DNA of 12,831 nucleotides, taken from assembly GCA_937923365.1 (NCBI GenBank), contig CALAIJ010000055.1, forward strand, positions 1 through 12,831, given 5' to 3'. A program made the position numbers and the translations under genes. The DNA is from an uncultured Sulfitobacter sp. Its GTDB lineage: Bacteria; Pseudomonadota; Alphaproteobacteria; Rhodobacterales; Rhodobacteraceae. The first letter of the stretch is position 1, and every line of letters begins with the position of its first letter. Shown here piece by piece: positions 7,390-12,831 of the stretch. The notes beneath the pieces were generated by a model. It was not told the origin of the DNA and did no database searches. It saw only the letters and a list, made by a program, of their open reading frames with translations.

Positions 7390-8682
7390 ATGTCAGACCA
7401 GTCAGCCACCGCCCCGAAGACCCCCAAACGCGGATTTCTTGCCACGCTTGAGATCGACACGCGGCTCTTGGGCATGATCGGCGCCTTTGTCCTGATCGCG
7501 GTGATCTTCAACGTGTTGACCGAAGGGCGCTTCCTGACCCCGCGCAACATTTTCAACCTGACGATCCAGACCGCAAGTGTAGCGATCATGGCGACGGGCA
7601 TGGTGTTCGTGATTGTGACCCGCCACATTGATCTAAGCGTCGGCGCGATCCTCGCCGCCTGCTCTGCCATCATGGCGATGACACAGGTTCGTTGGCTGCC
7701 GGGCATGGGCCTTGAAATCGGCCATTGGGCCATCCCCTGGATCGCTATCTTGGCAGGTATTGTCGTGGGCGGCGCGATTGGGGCCTTCAATGGCTGGCTG
7801 ATCGGCTATCTGAGTATTCCTGCCTTTATCGTGACCCTTGGCGGCTTCCTGATCTGGCGCAACGTGGGCTGGTATACGACCAGCGGACAGACCATTGGCC
7901 CACTGGACAAGACCTTCATGACATTTGGCGGTATCAACGGCACCCTCGGAGGGCAGCTCAGTTGGGCGTTGGGTATCGTCTGCATCATCGCAGCGGTCGC
8001 GCTGATCTTTAACGCGCGCCGTGTGAAAGTGGCCCACGACTTCCCCGTGAAACCCTTGTGGGCCGAAGTCACCATGGCAGGCGTTGCCGCCGCCGCAATC
8101 GCCGGCTTCATCGCGATCCTGACGAATTATTCGGTGCCCGAACGGGTGGTGGCACGCGACCCGTCCCGCTACGGCTGCGAGGTCGCGGAAGGCTGCACAC
8201 CCGTCTACGGCCTGCCCATCTCGGTCCTGCTGTTGTTGGCGATTGCCGTGGCCATGACCATCATCGCGCGCCGCACCAGATTTGGCCGCTACATCTTTGC
8301 CACGGGCGGCAACCCGGACGCGGCAGAGCTGTCGGGCATCAACACGCGCATGTTGACGGTCAAAATCTTTGCACTGATCGGTGTGCTTTGCGCGATATCC
8401 GCTGTGGTCGCCTCTTCCCGCCTTGCCAACCACTCAAACGATCTGGGCACGCTGGACGAGTTGCGAGTGATTGCTGCGGCGGTCATCGGCGGGACTGCGC
8501 TATCGGGCGGGATCGGCACGATCTATGGCGCGATCCTTGGCGCGCTAATCATGCAATCGCTGCAATCGGGCATGGCGATGGTGGGCGTAGACGCGCCCTT
8601 GCAGAATATCGTCGTGGGTGCCGTGCTGGTCTTTGCCGTGCTGATCGACATCATCTACCGCAAGCGTTTGGGGGCCAAATGA
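7390..8682 (+). CDS. xylH: D-xylose ABC transporter permease
   Basis: This 430-residue inner-membrane permease belongs to the BPD_transp_2 (ribose/xylose/AraH) family. The ATG at 7390 is chosen because GGAGGA lies at 7378-7383, six bases upstream; the in-frame ATG at 7363 lacks such a site. Many hydrophobic segments are visible, for example about 27-41, 63-78, 115-131, 190-206, 228-245, 275-293, 325-341 and 405-422. The family signature around AAAVIGGTALSGGIGTIYG (about 362-380) is the region expected to contact the ATPase. It is longer than E. coli XylH (about 390 residues). Between about 246 and 274 there is a soluble loop with Cys263 and Cys269, which could form a disulphide if periplasmic. 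The stop overlaps the start of the mini-ORF that precedes xylG. Confidence 0.9.
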   Translation: MSDQSATAPKTPKRGFLATLEIDTRLLGMIGAFVLIAVIFNVLTEGRFLTPRNIFNLTIQTASVAIMATGMVFVIVTRHIDLSVGAILAACSAIMAMTQVRWLPGMGLEIGHWAIPWIAILAGIVVGGAIGAFNGWLIGYLSIPAFIVTLGGFLIWRNVGWYTTSGQTIGPLDKTFMTFGGINGTLGGQLSWALGIVCIIAAVALIFNARRVKVAHDFPVKPLWAEVTMAGVAAAAIAGFIAILTNYSVPERVVARDPSRYGCEVAEGCTPVYGLPISVLLLLAIAVAMTIIARRTRFGRYIFATGGNPDAAELSGINTRMLTVKIFALIGVLCAISAVVASSRLANHSNDLGTLDELRVIAAAVIGGTALSGGIGTIYGAILGALIMQSLQSGMAMVGVDAPLQNIVVGAVLVFAVLIDIIYRKRLGAK

Positions 8683-8759
8683 TGACCTCCAAACACATGC
8701 GATATCTGTCTTATTCGCGCACCTCTGGTGCGACCTGCAAGCGTATGGAGGCCAAGTAA
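8661..8759 (+). repeat. Imperfect direct repeat: xylH 3' end copied in front of xylG
   Basis: The last 22 bases of xylH (8661-8682) recur at 8738-8759 with 18 of 22 identical, in the same codon phase. The first copy encodes KRLGAK plus stop, the second KRMEAK plus stop. The offset is 77 bases. Each copy is followed at once by an ATG start (ATGATGACC and ATGACAACACC). This suggests a past duplication or rearrangement at the xylH/xylG junction. Confidence 0.6.
8679..8759 (+). CDS. 26-codon mini-ORF between xylH and xylG (coding status uncertain)
   Basis: Starting at the ATG that overlaps the xylH stop (a second ATG follows at 8682), the frame encodes a basic 26-residue peptide beginning MMTSKHMRYLS and ending CKRMEAK. 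It ends with TAA immediately before the xylG ATG (TAAATG). It is in the same frame as xylG, so a single stop codon separates them. It contains a small hairpin, CGCACC-TCT-GGTGCG, at 8718-8732. No homolog is recognised. It could be a leader that couples xylG translation to xylH, a relic of an older xylG N-terminus, or simply non-coding spacer. Confidence 0.35.
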   Translation: MMTSKHMRYLSYSRTSGATCKRMEAK

Positions 8760-9509
8760 ATGACAACACCTTTGGTTGAAATGAAGAATGTCTCCATCGC
8801 TTTTGGCGGTGTGCAGGCGGTGGACAATTGCTCCATTGAGCTGCACGCGGGCGAAGTGGTGGGCCTGCTGGGCCACAACGGCGCAGGCAAATCGACGCTG
8901 ATCAAAATGCTCTCGGGCGCATACAAGATGGACAGCGGAGAGATCCATATCAACGGCGAAAAGGCCACGATCCATTCGCCCCGTGATGCGCGTGACTACA
9001 ACATCGAGACGATTTACCAGACGCTGGCCCTGGCCGACAATCTGGATGCGGCAAGCAACCTCTTTCTGGGGCGCGAGCTGACCACCGCATTGGGTTTTGT
9101 GGATGATGACCGGATGGAGGCGGAAACGCGCAAGATCATGGCGCGCCTCAACCCCAACTTTCGCAAGCTCAAGGAACCGGTCAGCGCCCTGTCCGGCGGG
9201 CAGCGCCAATCGGTCGCCATTGCCCGCGCGGTCTATTTCAACGCCAAGATCCTGATCATGGATGAGCCCACCGCCGCCTTGGGGGTCCATGAGACAGCCA
9301 TGGTGGCCGAGCTTATTCACGAGTTGAAAAAACAAGGCCTCGGGATTTTCCTGATCAGCCACGACACCCGCGAAATGATGGAACTTTGCGACCGCGTCGC
9401 CGTGATGAAAAACGGCCAGATGGTCGGCACCGAGCGGGTCGAGGACGTCACCGAAGACGACATCCTGTCGATGATCATCCTTGGCAAAAACCCCCGCGAG
9501 GCGGCCTGA
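8760..9509 (+). CDS. xylG: Sugar ABC transporter ATP-binding protein, single NBD (XylG role)
   Basis: This 249-residue cytoplasmic ATPase energises xylose uptake. All motifs of one complete nucleotide-binding domain are present: Walker [10 protein letters not shown] (38-46), the Q-loop glutamine in IYQT (87), signature LSGGQ (144-148), Walker B ILIMDEP (164-170) and the switch histidine in LISHD (201). Classical XylG/RbsA proteins fuse two such domains (about 500 residues). This one has a single domain, like FrcA-type ATPases of alphaproteobacteria, and presumably works as a homodimer. ATG 8760 directly follows the TAA of the mini-ORF, and GGAG at 8747-8750 could act as its ribosome site. It is the last gene of the operon; no clear terminator was seen in the 21 bases before the convergent monooxygenase gene. 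Confidence 0.88.
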   Translation: MTTPLVEMKNVSIAFGGVQAVDNCSIELHAGEVVGLLGHNGAGKSTLIKMLSGAYKMDSGEIHINGEKATIHSPRDARDYNIETIYQTLALADNLDAASNLFLGRELTTALGFVDDDRMEAETRKIMARLNPNFRKLKEPVSALSGGQRQSVAIARAVYFNAKILIMDEPTAALGVHETAMVAELIHELKKQGLGIFLISHDTREMMELCDRVAVMKNGQMVGTERVEDVTEDDILSMIILGKNPREAA

Positions 9510-9530
9510 GGGGCGGCGGCCGGTCAGAAC

Positions 9531-10814
9531 TCAACCTGTGAAGCGCGCGCCCTTGGCGATGATGTCTGCGCGTTCGTTTGTCTCGGCCACGCCAAAACCT
9601 GCCATACGTTTGTACATCTCGCCATGGGCGTCCATTTCGGACTTGGGGATGACGTCTTCGATATTGTCGAACTGCCCGCCGGAGCGTTCTTCGACCACGT
9701 CCAGAATCTTGTCGGGACCTGAGCCGCGGTTCATCAGCACGATCTTTGACGTCTCGGGCCGCATTTCATCCTCGTAGGCCTGCAAGGCGTCGGGCCCGAT
9801 CCCACACGCGAGAAACGCGGCAACAAGTTTACGCGCATCGATGATCCCTGCACCCGCACCGTTGGAGCCGACAGGATAGGCCGCATGTGCCGCATCCCCC
9901 ATCAAGGTCGCACGGCCATAGGTCCAGCGTTCCAGCGGATCACGGTCCACCATCGGGTATTCAAAGACCTTCTCCGCGCCACGGATCAACGCAGGCGCAT
10001 CCAGCCAATCGAACTTGAAGTCCTCAAAATGCGGCAGGAAGTCCGCGGGATCCGCCTCGCGGGCGTAATCCTCTTTGCGGAAACCCTCTGACGGATCAAA
10101 GCTGCGCTCGCAAATCCAGTTGATCGTCGCCTTGCCCGTTTCGGGATCGACAGGCGAAATGGGATAGCTGACAAAGCGCCGCGAATGATGCCCGACCAAC
10201 ACCATCGAGGCGCCTGTCAGAAAGGGTTTCGCCTGCGCTGTCCCCCGCCACAGGATCGCCCCGCCCCAAGACGGCGGCCCCTCATCCGGCACCATCTGCG
10301 CGCGGATTGCTGAATGGATCCCATCCGCCCCGATGATCACAGCACCCTTTTCGGTCCGCGCAAGCCCGTCGCGGTCCTTGACGTGCAACTGCGCAGTGTC
10401 GCCCTCTGTTTCAAACCCTGTGACGCGGCACCCCGTCTGCACGGCATCCGGCCCGCAGCGCCGGATCACTTCGTTATACAGCAACATGTGCAACTGCCCG
10501 CGATGCACCGAGTACTGCGGCCAGTTGTAGCCCAGATGTTTGCCGCGTGGCTCTGTCCAGATGTGCAGGCCTTTCTTGCTGTAAAACCCGTAGTCGCGGG
10601 TCTGCACCCCGATCCAGCCCAATGCATCTTCCAGCCCCAAGGCATAGAGTTCTCGCACGGCCGAGGGCTGCAGATTGATCCCGACACCAAGCGGTCGCAT
10701 CTGTTGGCTGGCTTCGAACACCGTGAAAGGGATGCCGGCCTGATGGCAGCTTAGCGCCAAGGCAAGGCCGGAAATGCCGCCACCGGCGATCAACACACGG
10801 GTTTGTTCGGTCAT
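9531..10814 (-). CDS. FAD-dependent monooxygenase (aromatic hydroxylase class A), substrate unknown
   Basis: This 427-residue flavoprotein has the three classical motifs of single-component NAD(P)H/FAD hydroxylases such as salicylate hydroxylase or UbiH relatives: the dinucleotide-binding GGGISG (11-16) followed by VFEAS (32-36), the DG motif GADGIHS (162-168), and the GD motif GRATLMGDAAHA (300-311) with PVGSNGAGAGIIDA after it. The ATG at 10814 is preceded by GGGAGA on the minus strand; the frame continues upstream to 10904 without that support. No ring-cleavage or transporter gene sits beside it, so the substrate cannot be inferred. A 64-base spacer separates it from the upstream DUF1045 gene on the same strand. 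That spacer carries a small GC hairpin (GCGCG-N4-CGCGC, 10850-10863), and co-transcription is possible but not shown. Confidence 0.85.
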   Translation of the reverse strand: MTEQTRVLIAGGGISGLALALSCHQAGIPFTVFEASQQMRPLGVGINLQPSAVRELYALGLEDALGWIGVQTRDYGFYSKKGLHIWTEPRGKHLGYNWPQYSVHRGQLHMLLYNEVIRRCGPDAVQTGCRVTGFETEGDTAQLHVKDRDGLARTEKGAVIIGADGIHSAIRAQMVPDEGPPSWGGAILWRGTAQAKPFLTGASMVLVGHHSRRFVSYPISPVDPETGKATINWICERSFDPSEGFRKEDYAREADPADFLPHFEDFKFDWLDAPALIRGAEKVFEYPMVDRDPLERWTYGRATLMGDAAHAAYPVGSNGAGAGIIDARKLVAAFLACGIGPDALQAYEDEMRPETSKIVLMNRGSGPDKILDVVEERSGGQFDNIEDVIPKSEMDAHGEMYKRMAGFGVAETNERADIIAKGARFTG

Positions 10815-10878
10815 GGATGTCTCCCTCTTGCAGGGCAGTGAACACGAGGGCGCGCACCCGCGCAAGCGATCACGGCAT

Positions 10879-11550
10879 CTATCCCAACGGCAAGGATTGA
10901 ACACTCACCCAGCGGCCATCAGCGCGCTCCTTCACCAACGTCAATGCGTTGATCTCTAGCGGTGCGCGCATCGCGGAGGCGAAGTGTTCCGCGACCCTCT
11001 CTTTGATCTGGTCCACATCCCGGCGCGGCACAGGCCCCGTGAGGGTCATGTGGAACCGGAAATCATCCATGACATGCGGGTACCCCCATCTGGTCAGATG
11101 GGCCTCCTGCCTCTGAGACAGGTTCGCCTTGCGTCGACGCGCAAGCTCTTCTTGCGATGGGGCTGCCCGAAACGGATCCAGCCCCTCAACGACCTGTGCC
11201 GCAAGCGTATCGATCGCAGCGGTATCTCCAACCGGAACGAGAGCAAGGAACCGGCCCAAGGCTTTCACCTCCAGCGCCGCGATCTGGACGGAGGGCAGGC
11301 CCGCGCACAGGTTGAGAGCCGCATCCCTCAACGCCTCCGCATCCGTGCCACTGCGCAGATGGAATGGTGCTTTGATCGTGGCGTGAAACCCGTATTTGCG
11401 GGGCCGCTCGGTAATCTGTGCCACATCCTCACCTGGCAGATCAGGGTGTTGCACGGCGCGACCCGTGGCAATGTCCCAGCCCAGCCACGCAGCGCCATGG
11501 GCTGCAGGTGCGCCTGACGCGATAAAGTAGATAGCATAGCGCGTGGTCAC
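10879..11550 (-). CDS. DUF1045 / phosphonate-operon-type 2H phosphoesterase-like protein
   Basis: This 223-residue protein matches the DUF1045 family (TIGR03223, putative phosphonate metabolism protein). It has the two H-x-T-hydrophobic motifs of the 2H phosphoesterase superfamily, H56ATI59 in KYGFHATIKAPF and H167MTL170 in FRFHMTLTGP. Relatives of this superfamily act on cyclic phosphodiesters or 2',5' linkages; the reaction of DUF1045 itself is not settled. GTG at 11550 is chosen as the start because GGAGAGAG lies just upstream on the minus strand and the product then starts TTRYAIYFI, as is usual for the family. The frame also runs on to 11691, but that would overlap hemE. Family members normally sit with phn C-P lyase genes; none is visible here. 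Confidence 0.78.
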   Translation of the reverse strand: MTTRYAIYFIASGAPAAHGAAWLGWDIATGRAVQHPDLPGEDVAQITERPRKYGFHATIKAPFHLRSGTDAEALRDAALNLCAGLPSVQIAALEVKALGRFLALVPVGDTAAIDTLAAQVVEGLDPFRAAPSQEELARRRKANLSQRQEAHLTRWGYPHVMDDFRFHMTLTGPVPRRDVDQIKERVAEHFASAMRAPLEINALTLVKERADGRWVSVQSLPLG

Positions 11551-11620
11551 GTCTCTCTCCACAATGGGCGGGCACGTCGATAGATCTGCATCCCGACGCC
11601 CCGCTGGTTTCACGTCAGCC

Positions 11621-11649
11621 TTGAACACTGTCAACAGAAGTGTACAGAT
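11621..11649 (+). promoter_or_regulatory. Candidate hemE promoter with PpsR/CrtJ-like TGT-N12-ACA site
   Basis: TTGAAC (11621-11626) and TACAGA (11643-11648) with a 16-base spacer form a weak sigma-70-like promoter. Lying across it, TGT (11629-11631), twelve bases, and ACA (11644-11646) match the core motif of the photosynthesis/tetrapyrrole repressor PpsR (CrtJ). An overlapping inverted repeat ACACT-N9-AGTGT (11625-11643) is also visible. The TGT-N12-ACA core is short enough to occur by chance. The rest of the 129-base spacer between the divergent genes shows nothing else recognisable. Confidence 0.35.
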
Positions 11650-11679
11650 TGTCCGCAACGATAGATCAAGGAATGTCCC

Positions 11680-12714
11680 ATGGCCGCTCAAAAAACCATC
11701 CTCCGCTCACTGGCCGGAGAGACGCTCTCCACGCCGCCCATCTGGATGATGCGTCAGGCGGGCCGCTACCTGCCTGAATACCGCGCAACCCGCGCGCAGG
11801 CGGGGGATTTCCTGTCGCTGTGCTACAATTCAGAGCTGGCAACCGAAGTGACCCTGCAACCCATCCGCCGCTACGGCTTTGATGCGTCAATCCTGTTTGC
11901 GGACATCCTGCTGGTCCCGCAAGCGCTGGGCGCTGACCTGTGGTTTGTCACGGGCGAAGGCCCGCGGCTGTCAACCATTACGGATCAGGCGGGCGTGGAT
12001 GCACTGAAAGGACCGGATGACATCCACGCCCATCTGGCGCCAATCTACGACACTGTCGGCCGCCTTGCCAAAGAACTGCCGGAGGAAACCACGCTGATCG
12101 GCTTTGCTGGCGCGCCATGGACCGTGGCGACCTATATGATCGCAGGCAAGGGCACACCGGATCAGGCACCTGCCCACGCGCTCAAGGACGAGAACACCAA
12201 AGTGTTCGACGCGCTGATGGACCGGATCACTCAGGCGACAATCACCTATTTGAACGCTCAGATCGAAGCGGGCGCCGAAGTGGTCAAAATCTTCGACAGC
12301 TGGGCGGGCTCTTTGCAAGGCGACGACTTTGACCGCTATTCTCTTGCCCCGATGCGCACGATTGTCGAAGGCGTCAAAACCAAGAACCCCAACACCCCGA
12401 TCATCGCCTTCCCGCGCGGCGCGGGCGAACGCTACAAGGGCGCGCACAAAGCTATCGGTGCGGAATGTATCGCGGTGGATGACGCTGTGAGCGCCGAATG
12501 GGTAGCCGAGAATGTGCAACCAGACGGGTGCGTCCAGGGCAATCTGAAATCCTCACACATGGTGACGGGCGGCGACGCTTTGGTCTCCGAGACGCGCCGC
12601 ATTGTGGACGCCCTGTCAAACGGCCCACATATCTTCAATCTTGGCCATGGCATCACACCCGACGCTGATCCAGCGCACGTCCAACAAATGATCGACGCTG
12701 TGCGACAAGGCTAG
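11680..12714 (+). CDS. hemE: Uroporphyrinogen decarboxylase
   Basis: The 344-residue enzyme removes four carboxyl groups from uroporphyrinogen III to give coproporphyrinogen III in cytoplasmic haem (and, where present, bacteriochlorophyll) synthesis. The N-terminal signature [16 protein letters not shown] (19-34) supplies the substrate-binding arginines. The catalytic aspartate is Asp75 in ILFADILL, the conserved tyrosine is Tyr152 in the second signature [14 protein letters not shown] (141-154), and the C-terminal histidine is in NLGHGI (His323). Length is normal for the family. ATG 11680 has AAGGA at 11668-11672. It is divergent from the DUF1045 gene. No other haem gene is visible within the window. 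Confidence 0.96.
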   Translation: MAAQKTILRSLAGETLSTPPIWMMRQAGRYLPEYRATRAQAGDFLSLCYNSELATEVTLQPIRRYGFDASILFADILLVPQALGADLWFVTGEGPRLSTITDQAGVDALKGPDDIHAHLAPIYDTVGRLAKELPEETTLIGFAGAPWTVATYMIAGKGTPDQAPAHALKDENTKVFDALMDRITQATITYLNAQIEAGAEVVKIFDSWAGSLQGDDFDRYSLAPMRTIVEGVKTKNPNTPIIAFPRGAGERYKGAHKAIGAECIAVDDAVSAEWVAENVQPDGCVQGNLKSSHMVTGGDALVSETRRIVDALSNGPHIFNLGHGITPDADPAHVQQMIDAVRQG

Positions 12715-12746
12715 GGCGAACCGAGATATCTCTGGCCTGAAATATC

Positions 12747-12769
12747 CCGGGGTCCGGAGCTGGCCCCGG
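12747..12769 (+). terminator. GC-rich stem-loop downstream of hemE, possible terminator
   Basis: CCGGGG (12747-12752) pairs with CCCCGG (12764-12769), and the stem extends inward by a T-G wobble and a C-G pair. It begins 33 bases after the hemE stop. It lacks a T-run, so it would be a weak or Rho-assisted terminator. Two further inverted repeats flank it: GATAT/ATATC (12725-12746) and a bulged GATCAACAA/TTGTT(GCT)GATC pair (12781-12807). The 117 bases after hemE otherwise contain no supported gene. Confidence 0.4.
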
Positions 12770-12831
12770 CAGCCGCGGATGATCAACAAAGGCGATTGTT
12801 GCTGATCAATACCACTTGGCCACAGGCGGCA

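Noticed and set aside
7633..8433. Minus-strand open frame of 266 codons inside xylH
   Set aside because: Antisense shadow rich in His, Arg and Asp, as expected from the complement of a hydrophobic membrane protein gene.
9510..9530. Terminator between the convergent xylG and monooxygenase genes
   Set aside because: Only a 4-base CTGA/TCAG pairing with a long GC loop and no T-run; not enough to call.
11629..11634. TTGACA on the minus strand as a -35 for the DUF1045 gene
   Set aside because: No plausible -10 lies at 16-18 bases. The bases fall within the stronger TGT-N12-ACA pattern.
11551..11691. N-terminal extension of the DUF1045 protein by 47 codons
   Set aside because: It overlaps the hemE start and promoter. 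The GTG at 11550 has a GGAGAGAG ribosome site and gives the normal family length.
12806..12831. Possible C-terminal end of a minus-strand gene (seven codons reading PPVAKWY before a stop)
   Set aside because: Seven codons at the window edge are too few to support a gene. The frame could be open by chance.

Overview
The window looks like a chromosomal segment of an alphaproteobacterium, most likely of the Rhodobacterales/Roseobacter group. This rests on GC-rich coding bias, tightly packed genes with ATGA/GTGA/TTGA overlaps, an FrcA-like single-domain sugar ABC ATPase, and genes that resemble families common in that group. This is judged from sequence character and recalled families, not from a database search. 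No RNA gene, insertion sequence, CRISPR array or phage gene was seen, and no stretch longer than about 200 bases lacks a gene.

Region 1 (1-3292, + strand) is a probable operon of three genes joined by 4-base stop/start overlaps: the C-terminal part of an NDP-forming acyl-CoA synthetase (cut by the window edge), a carnitinyl-CoA dehydratase (caiD), and a secreted di-haem cytochrome c peroxidase/MauG-like protein. The first two suggest CoA-dependent handling of carnitine or a related betaine; the peroxidase is an unexpected third member.

Region 2 (3293-6036, - strand) runs convergently into region 1, with stop codons directly abutting. It holds a ROK-family repressor (xylR-like) and, overlapping its stop codon, a TTG-initiated exported FG-GAP/ASPIC-UnbV (CRTAC1-like) protein.

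Region 3 (6037-9509, + strand) is a D-xylose ABC importer, xylF-xylH-xylG, divergent from the repressor. The 202-base divergent spacer contains an inverted repeat, TTTATTT-N9-AAATAAA, that closely resembles known ROK (NagC/Mlc-type) operators and overlaps the likely xylF promoter. A strong stem-loop lies between xylF and xylH. A 26-codon mini-ORF, whose end is an imperfect copy of the xylH 3' end, lies between xylH and xylG.

Region 4 (9531-11550, - strand) has a FAD-dependent monooxygenase and, upstream of it, a DUF1045 2H-phosphoesterase-like protein of the type usually found in phosphonate operons, here without phn genes. Region 5 (11680-12714, + strand) is hemE, uroporphyrinogen decarboxylase. 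The spacer in front of it carries a TGT-N12-ACA sequence matching the PpsR/CrtJ core motif. GC-rich inverted repeats follow hemE.
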